A stretch of DNA of 64,000 nucleotides, taken from Rhodanobacter sp. C03. GTDB lineage: Bacteria > Pseudomonadota > Gammaproteobacteria > Xanthomonadales > Rhodanobacteraceae. The translations under genes and the position numbers were made by a program. Below are positions 43,789 to 52,626 of the stretch, piece by piece (position 1 is the stretch's first letter; every line of letters starts with the position of its first letter). Below the pieces are notes generated by a model. That model was given only the letters and a program-made list of their open reading frames with translations. It did no database searches and was not told the origin of the DNA. Where the stretch lies: the NCBI RefSeq assembly GCF_002001175.1, contig NZ_MUNT01000011.1:124001-188000 (forward strand), in the 5' to 3' direction.

Positions 43789-46650
43789 ATGTCCCGCTTC
43801 GATAACGATCAGCGTGGCCGGATGGGGCATCCAGCAGCGAACGGTTCCGGGACCAACCAACGGCCTGCACCGCATGCAGCGAGAACTCAGATCAGCGAGG
43901 CATCACCATCCGGACGACGCGTTCGCATCGCCTGGGGCATGGCTCTCGCGCTGTTGCTGACCACGGTGTCGTTGCTGGCCCATGACAGCGCGCCACAAGG
44001 TGCCGCGACGGCGTCGTCACCCATCGCCCCGGCACTGGTCGTGACGCCGCAAGCGCTCACAACACCAGACTCCTATCGCGATTTGACTATGGCTGCACTG
44101 ACCATGTCGGCCACGCGCGTGGCCGACACATCAGATGGACGACTGGTGTTGGCATCAAGCGCGACCGCCGACGTGACCGCGTTGCCGATCGGCATGGTCA
44201 GCCATACGCCTGCCGCACAGCCGGCATGGCACTCGAATTCGGGCATGGGCGTCACTGCCAATGCGGTGAATGCCCCACCCATGACCGCAGCCGCTGCAGT
44301 GCAATTGGCGGCACACCCACGCCTGCTCCTTGACCCCACGACCCTGGCCACGCTGCGTCGGCGCGCGGCCGCCCATACGGTGCAATGGCGGGCGTTGAAG
44401 GCCACCTGCGATTCCTATATCGGCGGCACGGTCAATTACCCCACGGGGGCCACCTATCCCAATCTTCCCGATCTGGGGCAGGGCTATCAAGGCAGCAGTT
44501 ACCTGCCTGCGCTGCTGGAGGAAGGGCTGTGTTACCAGATGCTCAAGTCAAGCAATCCGACCGCGGCAGCACGCTATGGTGCCAAGGCCGTGGATATCCT
44601 GCTGAAGATGTCCCGCCCGTTCACGACTGCGAGCGGTAATCAGGGTGAGGATCCGTGTACCGACAATGGATATGTCATACGTTTTTACGGCGTCGGCTTC
44701 GGACTTGGCTACGACTGGGTGTACGAGCTATTGACCCCGGCCCAACGCACACGGATTTTCACGACCGCGAATGCATGGCTGACGGCTTGGGAGAATCCGA
44801 GTTCGTCCGCTTGCGCGAACTTCGAGTTCGTGAATCCGCAAAGCAACTATTTCGCTGGTTATTTCCATGCCAAGGCTGTGATCGCGTTGGCCACTTATGA
44901 CGAAAATCCGAGCGCGCCTGCGGAATGGAACGACTGGCTGAATATCCAGTTCGGCACGCGTGTGCAACCGTATTACGCCCGGCATCTGCGCGGCGGTGGC
45001 TGGCCCGAGGGTTACGGCAATTACGCTCCGCTGGCCATCTTCAACATGAGTCTGCCTGCGCGCGAAGTCAGGACCGCCACCAGGAAGGATCTGGTTCATG
45101 CCGCCGCGGCCTATAGCTTCCCGCTCGACAGTGCCGACTATGCCATGCACTTCACGTGGCCATCGCTGGCCTATTTCGATGATCGCGACACCAATCATTC
45201 GAATTCAACGCCACAGCCCCCGGGAACAACCAATGTGGGCGTGTTCCAGCAGATACTCGGCGAGCTGATTTATTGGAACTCTCCCAAGGCCAGCGTATTC
45301 AACCAGTATCTTGCCGCGGTCAATGCAGCAACTTCCAACTACGGCGCTGCTGATCCCTGGCTGGTTTTCCTGGAAGTGGATCCTGACGCTGCGACGACAG
45401 CGTTGAGCACGTTGCCGCTCTCGTATCTTGCCCCTGGAATGAATGCGGTAGCGGCGCGTTCCAGTTGGGGAACCCGTGCAAGCTGGATGTCGTTCCGGGC
45501 GGGTCCCTATGTCAACAATCCCGCCCAGGGCGAGGAGTACTTCGATCAGGGTAGTCTTGCGCTGGTCCAGGGTGGCACGCCGTTGCTGCTCAATGCCGGT
45601 GGTTGGGCTGTACAAAATCCCAACGGCACGGCCGGGGAGAACGATGTTTACGGCGACAACTATGGCAATTTCAGCGCAAGCAATATCTTTCTCGGCAACC
45701 GCGAGCTCTACAACGTCTATTACGTGCGCCACATGAGTGGCAGCTCCCTGGTCGAGCCGTTCGGCCAAGCGGCGTACACCACCGAGACCAAGCAGGTGCG
45801 TACGCAAGTGTCGTCGTACGAGGATGGTTCCGACTATGTCTATGTGCTGGCGAAGCATCTGGAAGACATGTATCGCAAGTTCACCGCTGGTGTAGCGGTG
45901 GCGGGTTGGGCGCGCCAGATTGTCTATCTGCGCCCGAACCGCTTCGTGGTCTACGACCGCACGATGGATGGCAGCGCGAGCTACGACCAATATCTGGCAT
46001 GGCATTTCCCGGCCAACCCAGTCGCCGGCACGACGGCATCCGGTGGAAGTCGCCTTGACGTCACCTATAACGGTCGATACGCCGGTGCCATGACCACGGT
46101 ACTGCCGGTGAAGGCAACGACGACGACGGTGGCACTGTATCCGGATGCCAAACCAGTCAAGGTATGGCAGGTTCAGGTGCGCGCATCAAACTCGAATATC
46201 AGCCAGCGATGGCTGACTGTGTTCGATCTGTCGGCATCAGCGTCGATGGTCGCGGCTGCCAGCCCCGTCACCGTCATTCAAGGCGCCATCGTGGGCGTGC
46301 AACTCCCAGCCAGTGACGTCAATAGTGTGGTGATCAGCAACGCTGGTGCCGCCGGCACCCGGATCACCGGCAGCATCGGCTACAGCGTGGCTGATGTCGG
46401 TGCACATCACATCATCACGGAGTTGGCGCCGAACGCCGGCTACACGGTTACTGCGACCACCAGCGGCAACTTGCAAAACGTCAGCGTGAATCCTGGTGGG
46501 AGCGTCATGAGCAGCGGTGCCGGGGTACTCGATTTTTATCTAAGCGCATCCGGAGCAATACAAAAACCACCTGTCGCCATTTCGACCTTGCCGATCAGCT
46601 CGCTGCCAGTGTCGGCGTATCCGCATCCGCGGCTTCGCACTGGGTCGTAA
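43789..46650 (+). CDS. Large heparinase II/III-like polysaccharide lyase candidate
   Basis: The 953-residue protein has one helix near residues 48-64 (a signal or anchor), about 110 residues of low-complexity Ala/Thr/Ser, then AAHPRLLLDPTTLATLRRRAA, a lead seen in alginate-lyase/heparinase-like proteins. An alpha-toroid part (GFGLGYDWVYELL, WPEGYGNYAPLAIFN) is followed by a beta-sandwich part (MNAVAARSSWGTRASWMSFRAG split, QGSLALVQGGTPLLLNAGGW, IVYLRPNRFVVYDRT) like heparinase II/III. It probably trims the exported polymer. A few relatives serve in chain-length control. GGAA lies five bases before the ATG. Confidence 0.65.
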   Translation: MSRFDNDQRGRMGHPAANGSGTNQRPAPHAARTQISEASPSGRRVRIAWGMALALLLTTVSLLAHDSAPQGAATASSPIAPALVVTPQALTTPDSYRDLTMAALTMSATRVADTSDGRLVLASSATADVTALPIGMVSHTPAAQPAWHSNSGMGVTANAVNAPPMTAAAAVQLAAHPRLLLDPTTLATLRRRAAAHTVQWRALKATCDSYIGGTVNYPTGATYPNLPDLGQGYQGSSYLPALLEEGLCYQMLKSSNPTAAARYGAKAVDILLKMSRPFTTASGNQGEDPCTDNGYVIRFYGVGFGLGYDWVYELLTPAQRTRIFTTANAWLTAWENPSSSACANFEFVNPQSNYFAGYFHAKAVIALATYDENPSAPAEWNDWLNIQFGTRVQPYYARHLRGGGWPEGYGNYAPLAIFNMSLPAREVRTATRKDLVHAAAAYSFPLDSADYAMHFTWPSLAYFDDRDTNHSNSTPQPPGTTNVGVFQQILGELIYWNSPKASVFNQYLAAVNAATSNYGAADPWLVFLEVDPDAATTALSTLPLSYLAPGMNAVAARSSWGTRASWMSFRAGPYVNNPAQGEEYFDQGSLALVQGGTPLLLNAGGWAVQNPNGTAGENDVYGDNYGNFSASNIFLGNRELYNVYYVRHMSGSSLVEPFGQAAYTTETKQVRTQVSSYEDGSDYVYVLAKHLEDMYRKFTAGVAVAGWARQIVYLRPNRFVVYDRTMDGSASYDQYLAWHFPANPVAGTTASGGSRLDVTYNGRYAGAMTTVLPVKATTTTVALYPDAKPVKVWQVQVRASNSNISQRWLTVFDLSASASMVAAASPVTVIQGAIVGVQLPASDVNSVVISNAGAAGTRITGSIGYSVADVGAHHIITELAPNAGYTVTATTSGNLQNVSVNPGGSVMSSGAGVLDFYLSASGAIQKPPVAISTLPISSLPVSAYPHPRLRTGS

Positions 46651-46696
46651 GCATTCACTTGCTCTCGACGGCAGCGGTGTCTTGCGGCGAGCACCG

Positions 46697-47692
46697 TCAG
46701 GCAAAGAAGCCGGGTAGGGAAATGATGGAGCGGAACCAATCGGCAGTCAGATACGTTTCAACCGGTACACGTCGGACATCGTAGTCATCCCAGGCAGTGG
46801 GACGTCGGAAACCGCCGTAGTAGCTGAACGCATAACGGACTCCGGCTTCGCGCAATGTATCCCGTGTGACGGCATTGAATGCCTCCAAGCCACCCACCGG
46901 ATAGCTGAAATACCGCATGGGTGCACCGAGCTCCTCGGCCAGACGGTTACCGCAACCCATGATCTCTTCACGCTGCCGCTCGCGAGTCGTTCTGGCGAGT
47001 ACGGGATGGGTGATGGTATGCCCGCCGATGGTCATTCCGGCCCCATGCATCTCCCGGAGCATGTTCCAGTTCATCCAGAGGCTCTCACTGACCTCCATCC
47101 CGCACCGACCTGACCCAGTAGCTCGCGCGATCGCATCCAGGTACGCCTGGTTGGCATCGGCAGGCATCGCTTTGTAAGCGCGCAAAAGTGTCCGAACGGC
47201 ATTTTCCCGATCCAAACTGTCAAACAAAACCGAGCCAGGGAGCCAGTCGGGCAGTTCGATGGCGTCTCGCGGACTTGTTCGGACCATCCACGCGATCTCG
47301 TCCCACCACGGTAAACGCGGAGTGTCGATGAACCCGGTGGTGACGAAAAACGTGGCCGGAACACCTTCCGACTTGAGGATCGGAAATGCCACCTCGTAAT
47401 TGTCCCGATACCCATCATCGAAAGTGATCATGCCGTACCGGCCACGCCCCGAAGCCAGGACGCGCGGCAAGTCATCAGGCGAGATCATTTCGAGGTGCGA
47501 CTTGCAGAACCGGAGCTGGTCGGTAAAGGTTTCGGCGTCCGCACTCCAGAGGCCCCTGTCGAACTTGGAGGCGCTGCCATCACCTATGCGGTGGTAGTTG
47601 AGGGCGAGCACCCCTGACCATGGTGACGCCCAGCCAAGCAGAGAGCGAAGCCCGCTTTGAGACAGGAGGCGAGTTGCGAAGGCCTTCTTCAC
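46697..47692 (-). CDS. Polysaccharide deacetylase family protein
   Basis: The 331-residue NodB-fold enzyme removes N- or O-acetyl groups from a sugar polymer or precursor. Seen are ALNYHRIGDG, the metal Asp pair in MITFDDGYRDNY, the TFFVTTGFID strand and the metal-binding His pair in IGGHTITHPVL. The GTG at 47692 overlaps the stop of the acyltransferase gene as GTGA and has GGAG seven bases upstream, so I prefer it to a start at 47737. No signal peptide is evident. It resembles the deacetylases of exosortase-type EPS loci. Confidence 0.85.
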   Translation of the reverse strand: MKKAFATRLLSQSGLRSLLGWASPWSGVLALNYHRIGDGSASKFDRGLWSADAETFTDQLRFCKSHLEMISPDDLPRVLASGRGRYGMITFDDGYRDNYEVAFPILKSEGVPATFFVTTGFIDTPRLPWWDEIAWMVRTSPRDAIELPDWLPGSVLFDSLDRENAVRTLLRAYKAMPADANQAYLDAIARATGSGRCGMEVSESLWMNWNMLREMHGAGMTIGGHTITHPVLARTTRERQREEIMGCGNRLAEELGAPMRYFSYPVGGLEAFNAVTRDTLREAGVRYAFSYYGGFRRPTAWDDYDVRRVPVETYLTADWFRSIISLPGFFA

Positions 47693-49425
47693 GGCGTGCT
47701 CCGCCGCACGAAGTGCAACCCTTTGCGGATGATGCACGCGGCGAATCGAACGCAGATGTGGACGGCCATCCGCACAGTCGGTCGCGATATTCGAATCTCT
47801 GTCAGCGGGTTCGCTCTCGTCGCCAGCCGCTCTTTGTATGAGGCCGATCCCCGCAGGAAATCATAGGCAGTTACGCCATTATCGATGAGTGCTTTCATGA
47901 GCAGAAGATGGGCCAGGTTACCGGGGCTGCGCAGGGGACTGGCGACCTCTAGGCGCATGCCCGATTGATAGAAGTCGAACGTCTGCCCCGTGACAAATCC
48001 ATACAGAACCACGACCGGTTCTGACGCAAGCGACAGCCGAGCCAGTATCACGCGCCCAGTCGGCAGCCATTGTGAGGTCAGGCCGTGGTGGAATTCGACG
48101 AACCGTGGCGCCCCAAATACTCCCGGCTTTCCATCGGCAGTCCACCTTTCCTGGTGCAATCTGACCAAGTCGTCGAACGCGCCAGCGAGTTGGTCCACGT
48201 TGATTACCTCGAACTGCACACCGGCGCGCTTTCCCTCCCGCATCAGGCGGCGGACGTGTTGCCGACTGTTTGAGGAAAGCCGATCGAGATAGGCCTCGAA
48301 GCCGCCTGTGAGATCTGCGACCAGGCATGCTCCACGCGAGAATCGCTGGGCATCGTGCGGAAGACTCTGCATTCGCAGCAGCGGCGTGTTTTCCGGGAGG
48401 TCAAGGAATTCCAGGCGGTCCCAGTCCATGCGCCCGATCTCTTGCCACACGGCATCAACGCAAATGACCTCCTCGCTTGGCAGATAAAGGATATTGAGGT
48501 AATCCGGACAGGTTTCTTCGAACTCTGCTTCCCCTGTCGAAATGAATTCGAGGTAGCGAACGCCCAGAAGACCGCCTCTTCCACGGTGAATATATAAAGG
48601 GATGGCACCGATAAGCTGCTGCGCACGCCAAACGGTCACGATCCGCAGCTCACCGGCTCGGAGCGCAGATTTGTATACCTGCCACCAGCTCCGCAACCAG
48701 GCAAAGTCGAGTGGGGTCGAGGCGGTGGGGCTGGCTGCGTACAGAGTATCCCAATCATGACGAATGGCATCCCAGCCGGCTTCGTCCCGAATCACCCTGG
48801 TGGTTACCTGTCCGTCAGGTGAAAGACTTGTCGCATCCCATCCCGACCGTCTGAGCAGGTAGCGAAAGCGGTTGAAAATGACGAGGTAAGCAATTTGAGC
48901 CACCGGCAGGAATCCAGCTTTTTCGACCCCTTTAACCGAAGCCGTATTGTGGGTGCTGACATCAATCAGGAACTCGGCCATTTCCTCACGGCCGAGGATG
49001 TGTCGCATGGCGAGAAGCAACGCCGGGTAAAGTCCCCGTCCTCGATACTTTTCCAAGGTATGGAAATTAAAAAGAAACACTCGTCCTGGAGCTTCGGGAA
49101 TCCGACATGGTCCTATCTTTCTACCCCGGTAGGTGGCCCAGCCAAAGCTGACGATCTCGCTTCCGGCCAGCCAGCCGAAAAATTCGTCACCGTGAGTCAA
49201 CCGTGGCCCGACAAGTCCATGTGGCTCATTTCCGGCATGCATGGCGTTTTCGGCCAATTCACGATCGGCGGCGGCACTCGTCTCTGTTATCCGGACAAGG
49301 GTGAGTTGATCGGGAGAAATCAGGTCAGAGCCATTGCACGACGCAAGCAGGATGGTGACGAGAGTCCGGCGAGCGATTCGCCACCGAATGCCTCGAAGGA
49401 GGCGCGCGACGTGAGTGCCGCTCAT
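47689..49425 (-). CDS. Double acyltransferase: GNAT domain fused to BioF2/FemAB-like domain
   Basis: The 578-residue protein joins two GNAT-fold halves. The first (about residues 40-200) has the acyl-CoA loop LEKYRGRGLYPALLLAM and STHNTASVKGVEKAGF. The second (about 215-550) has LDFAWLRSWWQVY, HVRRLMREGKRAGVQFE, LVRLHQERWTADGKPG, and LLMKALIDNGVTAYDFLRG, the pattern of BioF2-like (Acetyltransf_6) proteins common in EPS clusters. It likely acylates sugar residues. The sequence is less GC-rich than the rest of the window. No clear ribosome site precedes the ATG. Confidence 0.8.
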   Translation of the reverse strand: MSGTHVARLLRGIRWRIARRTLVTILLASCNGSDLISPDQLTLVRITETSAAADRELAENAMHAGNEPHGLVGPRLTHGDEFFGWLAGSEIVSFGWATYRGRKIGPCRIPEAPGRVFLFNFHTLEKYRGRGLYPALLLAMRHILGREEMAEFLIDVSTHNTASVKGVEKAGFLPVAQIAYLVIFNRFRYLLRRSGWDATSLSPDGQVTTRVIRDEAGWDAIRHDWDTLYAASPTASTPLDFAWLRSWWQVYKSALRAGELRIVTVWRAQQLIGAIPLYIHRGRGGLLGVRYLEFISTGEAEFEETCPDYLNILYLPSEEVICVDAVWQEIGRMDWDRLEFLDLPENTPLLRMQSLPHDAQRFSRGACLVADLTGGFEAYLDRLSSNSRQHVRRLMREGKRAGVQFEVINVDQLAGAFDDLVRLHQERWTADGKPGVFGAPRFVEFHHGLTSQWLPTGRVILARLSLASEPVVVLYGFVTGQTFDFYQSGMRLEVASPLRSPGNLAHLLLMKALIDNGVTAYDFLRGSASYKERLATRANPLTEIRISRPTVRMAVHICVRFAACIIRKGLHFVRRSTP

Positions 49426-49766
49426 AAGAAAGCCGTTGTCCGGTCATGCGGAGCATTTGCAGGACCTCGCGAGGCGGACCATATGCATGTCAGTGGAAAC
49501 GGGGTGGTCGCCAGGGTGCAGGCACATATCCTGGTTCCGATCATCGCAGCTTCGTTTGACATGCGTTCTGCCCGGGAATCTCAGAAAGGCGTGCAGAGAT
49601 TAGCTGAATTCCATGGTCTCAACGGGTTGTTGGCGCGGTTGCGTCACGGGCCAACGCAGGAACAGGCCATCCGATCGGGCGAGGTGCGGGCGAGGTGCTC
49701 CATCGCTGGCGCGGCTCCGTAAAATATCGCGATGCCATGCATGGTCGGCAGGTTTCGGCTGCCATA
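49426..49766. other. Spacer without a supported gene
   Basis: This 341-base stretch lies between the acyltransferase start and the J-domain gene end. Rightward frames cross it but continue antisense into the acyltransferase gene and look like shadows. A weak -24/-12-like match on the minus strand (GG and GC ten bases apart near 49520-49535) is not convincing. I see no repeats or RNA signals. Confidence 0.45.
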
Positions 49767-50435
49767 TCAGTCGCGCGCGGGCGCTGGATGCGCGGTCGCC
49801 GTCTTCAGCGGACGTAGCGGTGAGCTATACCAGTCTGACACCCTGCCGTTCTCGAAACGGACCCATGAAGGGCCGTATTCCCAACTATCCCCGCCCTGCA
49901 GCTCGGGATCGCCCTCGATGGCACGCACGGTGGCGGTGTCCATGCCGAGTTTGAGCGCGGACGGCGCGGTCGGCTCGCGTTGGCTCGGAGAGCCAGCGTC
50001 CGCTGCATCGGTCGATGACGTCGTTGCCATGGTCTCGGGCTCGTCAGTGCCACGCAGCCACCCGAAACTCCATAGCAGCCAGACGATGCAGATGATGGCT
50101 GCGGATATCAGCAGCCATCGTGAGCGTCGTTGCGCTGGCTCGGCAATCGAGGGATGGGGTTGCGCAGGTGAACTGGTTTCAGTCTGGGGTGCCCGTACCG
50201 GCAGGGCGCCGGGAAGGCGCCCATGCTGACGCTCGAATTCCATGGCTGCACCATACAGTGCGGTCAGCTGCTGCAGTCGCTCGGCGGCAACCGTGTCGGT
50301 GTGTTCGCTGGCCCGGCGGTCAGGGTGCAGTATGGCTACACGGCGGCGATAGGCTTGTTTGAAATCGGCCAGCTCGCAGCCGGGACTCAATCCCAGAATC
50401 TTGTACAGATCGAGGAAATCGGTTTCGCGAGCCAA
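49767..50435 (-). CDS. Membrane J-domain protein with BamE/SmpA-like C-terminal part
   Basis: The 222-residue protein starts with a J-domain (FLDLYKILGLSPGCELADFK, HPD at about residues 37-39), the site that stimulates DnaK ATPase. A Pro-rich linker and one membrane helix (about residues 107-127, WLLISAAIICIVWLLWSFGW) lead to a C-terminal stretch LGMDTATVRAIEGDPELQGG and WEYGPSWVRFENGRVSDWY that resembles the BamE/SmpA fold. Topology suggests a cytosolic J-domain and a periplasmic sensor part. I chose the TTG at 50435 because AGGGGA lies just upstream and the J-domain begins directly; the frame extends to 50564. Confidence 0.72.
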   Translation of the reverse strand: MARETDFLDLYKILGLSPGCELADFKQAYRRRVAILHPDRRASEHTDTVAAERLQQLTALYGAAMEFERQHGRLPGALPVRAPQTETSSPAQPHPSIAEPAQRRSRWLLISAAIICIVWLLWSFGWLRGTDEPETMATTSSTDAADAGSPSQREPTAPSALKLGMDTATVRAIEGDPELQGGDSWEYGPSWVRFENGRVSDWYSSPLRPLKTATAHPAPARD

Positions 50436-50460
50436 GCTATTCCCCTGCGGTATCGTTGGT

Positions 50461-50476
50461 CCGGCGTTAACGCCGG
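50461..50476. promoter_or_regulatory. Perfect 16-bp palindrome before the J-domain gene
   Basis: CCGGCGTTAACGCCGG is fully self-complementary and lies 26 bases before the chosen TTG start, in the leader of the J-domain gene. It may act as an operator for a dimeric repressor or as an RNA hairpin that masks the start. Confidence 0.45.
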
Positions 50477-50885
50477 TTCTACACCGACATTTGCCATCGC
50501 GGGTGATTCTGACAGAATGGTTTGAGGATAGTACCGCGGCTGGGAGCTCGGTTTTTACGGGCATTTCAAAAGGGAAGATTAACGAACCAGCAGGGTAATT
50601 TTCTCCGCACGGGATGTCCGCATTTTTCTCGGTGGATTACGGGGCGGATTGCAGTGGTTTGGGGCGCACTGGTTTTCCGCAACGTTAGTGTGCAAGTGGC
50701 CAAGGCGTTGTGCCGCAACCACGAGGTTTCGGATTATTTGAGTAGACGTGCGCTTGCTATAGTCAGATGGCGATAAGTGGTGCCGCAAGAGCATCCGGCC
50801 GCGCCCGAATCTGTACGTTGCCGCAGACACCGAACAACAAGATCGACCGCAATGCGCTGCCACTCCGGCAGCGGGGGAAAACCTG
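50477..50885. other. AT-richer gene-free region between divergent EPS units
   Basis: No gene is supported. One 60-base line at 50521 contains 29 G or C by hand count, far below the window norm. A plausible -10 box TATAGT lies at 50758-50763 with only a weak -35. An 11-base string TGGCCAAGGCG at about 50697 repeats exactly the sequence overlapping the sigma-54 promoter at 42150, but without the right -12 spacing. Confidence 0.4.
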
Positions 50886-51011
50886 ATGCAAAGAGCAGCT
50901 AGGCAAGCAGTCGGATTGGCGCGGGTGATGGCTCCGGCTGATCCGCGCGAGGCACATCTGGCCGTGGCCTGGCGCGGGCTGCCCGGGTTGGGTTGGCGGA
51001 CATCAGCGTGA
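50886..51011 (+). CDS. Candidate 41-residue leader peptide gene
   Basis: The short frame begins at an ATG with GGGGGA eight bases upstream and ends as GTGA, overlapping the GTG start of the glycosyltransferase gene. The peptide is basic at the front (MQRAARQAVGLARVM) and ends GLGWRTSA. I do not recognise it. It could be a real small protein, a leader that couples translation, or chance. A weak -24/-12-like pair also overlaps its start. Confidence 0.3.
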   Translation: MQRAARQAVGLARVMAPADPREAHLAVAWRGLPGLGWRTSA

Positions 51012-52141
51012 GTATGGGGGTATACATCGTGTTCTGGCTGTCGGCGCTGTTGCTGGTCCACGTGTTCGTCGGCTATCCGGCATGCGTGTGGTGGCTGGCG
51101 CAGGTGCTTCCGCAACGGGTGCGAAAATTGGCAGCGGTGACGCCGACCGTGACGGTGGTGCTGGCTGTGTACGAAGGCGCCGAGCATATCCGCACCAAGC
51201 TGACGAACCTGCTCGCGTTGGACTACCCGGAGGGGAAACTCGACATCATCGTGGCCTGTGACGGTTGCCGCGACGATACCGCGGTGCAGTGCCGGCAGTT
51301 TTCCGACTCGCGCATTCGTGTGCTGGAGTTTGCCGAGCGTCGTGGCAAGGCGGCCTGCTTGAACGACGCCATTGCCTCTGCCAGCGGCGAAGTACTGCTG
51401 ATGACCGACGTGCGCCAGAACCTGGATCCAGCCGCATTGCGCGAGCTGGTCGCCAATCTCGCCGATCCCGCGGTGGGCGCGGTCAGCGGTGAGCTGCGGC
51501 TGCAGGATGCGCTCACCAACTTCGCCGGTGGCGTCGATGCGTACTGGCGTTATGAGAAATTGATACGCCATGCCGAGAGCCGTTCTGGCTCGACCGTCGG
51601 GGTGACCGGCGCGATCTATGCGATGCGTCGTGAATTGTTCCGACCGCTTCCACCCGGCACCGTACTCGATGATGTGTTGATACCGATGCGCATCGGCGCG
51701 TCCGGTCAGCGCGTGGTGTTCGAGCCATTGGCACTGGCATGGGACCGGCCCTCGCAGCAGCCGGCGCAGGAGCGCGGGCGCAAGATCCGTACCCTGGCCG
51801 GCAACTACCAGCTGATCCAGTTGGCGCCTTGGTTGCTTTTGCCATGGCGCAATCCGCTGTGGTGGCGTTTCGTCAGCCACAAGTTGCTGCGGCTATTGGC
51901 GCCGTGGCTGATGGTGTCGCTCGCGCTGAGCAGTGCTGCATTGGCCACGCGCCATGCAGTGTGTGCGTTGACCTTGCTGTTACTGGTCGGTGGCGTGGGA
52001 GTGGTGGCGCTCGATCGATGGTTGCCAGCGGCTGGACGCTTGTTGCCGGTGCGGCTGATCGTGGCATTCTGGTACCTGAATCTGTTCGCTGCCCAGGCGC
52101 TCATTGCGTTTGCCCGCAACCGGAGGTTGCACCTGTGGTGA
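51008..52141 (+). CDS. Processive-type glycosyltransferase family 2 membrane protein
   Basis: The 377-residue protein has one N-terminal helix, a GT2 domain and two to three C-terminal helices, like small chitin/hyaluronan synthase relatives. Seen are VTVVLAVYEGAEHIRTKL, IIVACDGCRDDT (first Asp), MTDVRQNLDP (DxD-like), GTVLDDVLIPMRI (catalytic base region) and a QERGRKIRTLAGNYQL stretch where processive enzymes have QxxRW. GTG at 51008 has GGA seven bases upstream; ATG at 51014 is an alternative. It heads the long rightward EPS operon. Confidence 0.82.
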   Translation: MSMGVYIVFWLSALLLVHVFVGYPACVWWLAQVLPQRVRKLAAVTPTVTVVLAVYEGAEHIRTKLTNLLALDYPEGKLDIIVACDGCRDDTAVQCRQFSDSRIRVLEFAERRGKAACLNDAIASASGEVLLMTDVRQNLDPAALRELVANLADPAVGAVSGELRLQDALTNFAGGVDAYWRYEKLIRHAESRSGSTVGVTGAIYAMRRELFRPLPPGTVLDDVLIPMRIGASGQRVVFEPLALAWDRPSQQPAQERGRKIRTLAGNYQLIQLAPWLLLPWRNPLWWRFVSHKLLRLLAPWLMVSLALSSAALATRHAVCALTLLLLVGGVGVVALDRWLPAAGRLLPVRLIVAFWYLNLFAAQALIAFARNRRLHLW

Positions 52142-52626
52142 TCAGCAAGAGAGCCAACGTCACGGGTTACGGCGTCCGCAGGCGGTTGGATGAGCTTTGC
52201 TACATCGGCAGACTGCCGGACGTCTTGGTGAGGACATATTCGAAGATGTTCCAGGTGCGCACCCTTACTTGTCATCGCGTGCCGCCTGTCAACGATAGGG
52301 ATGCGTTTGACTTCGAGCTGGATATGATCAAAACCATCGGCGATGGTTTTCGTGAACATATACAGCTGCTGCAGCGGCATTTTTCGGGGATAGAGTCAGG
52401 TGGCGCGTTGGCAATGCTTGCAGGCTGCCATCACACGGCAGGTGGTTACATCGGCCATGGCCGTCCGCAGTTTGCGTCGGGTCGTGATGCTTTGTACCGA
52501 ATACCGGTCGAGCGAGTGATGGGAGCGTGCTGGCGCACGGCCACGCCGAGATTGTCCGAGTTGAGAAGCTATCTCGGCGCAAGTCGAACAGACACCCTTG
52601 GGCCAGATCCAGCATGTTCATACTGA
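52138..52626 (+). pseudogene. Decayed polysaccharide deacetylase remnant
   Basis: A frame of 162 codons begins at a GTG that overlaps the previous stop as GTGA, the same coupling as its neighbours. Its first 95 residues look like the start of a deacetylase: LTCHRVPPVNDRDAFDFELD and FREHIQLLQRHFSGIESG match the usual LTYHRV...DAF...F..Q...L...F pattern. The catalytic TFDDGY and His-motifs are missing, and the remainder looks like no family. Codon use (AGA, AGG, ATA) is unlike the neighbours. The end overlaps the next gene. I read it as a deletion remnant. Confidence 0.5.

Noticed and set aside
48895..49722. Rightward 275-codon frame crossing the gap after the acyltransferase
   Set aside because: More than half runs antisense to the double acyltransferase, and the part in the gap has no motif or ribosome site.
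50689..50720. Second sigma-54 promoter suggested by a repeat of TGGCCAAGGCG
   Set aside because: The nearest GC lies nine bases from the GG rather than ten, and the TTGCA box is absent.
50522..50776. 84-codon plus-strand frame in the AT-richer spacer
   Set aside because: No ribosome site or recognisable sequence; the region looks like promoter DNA.
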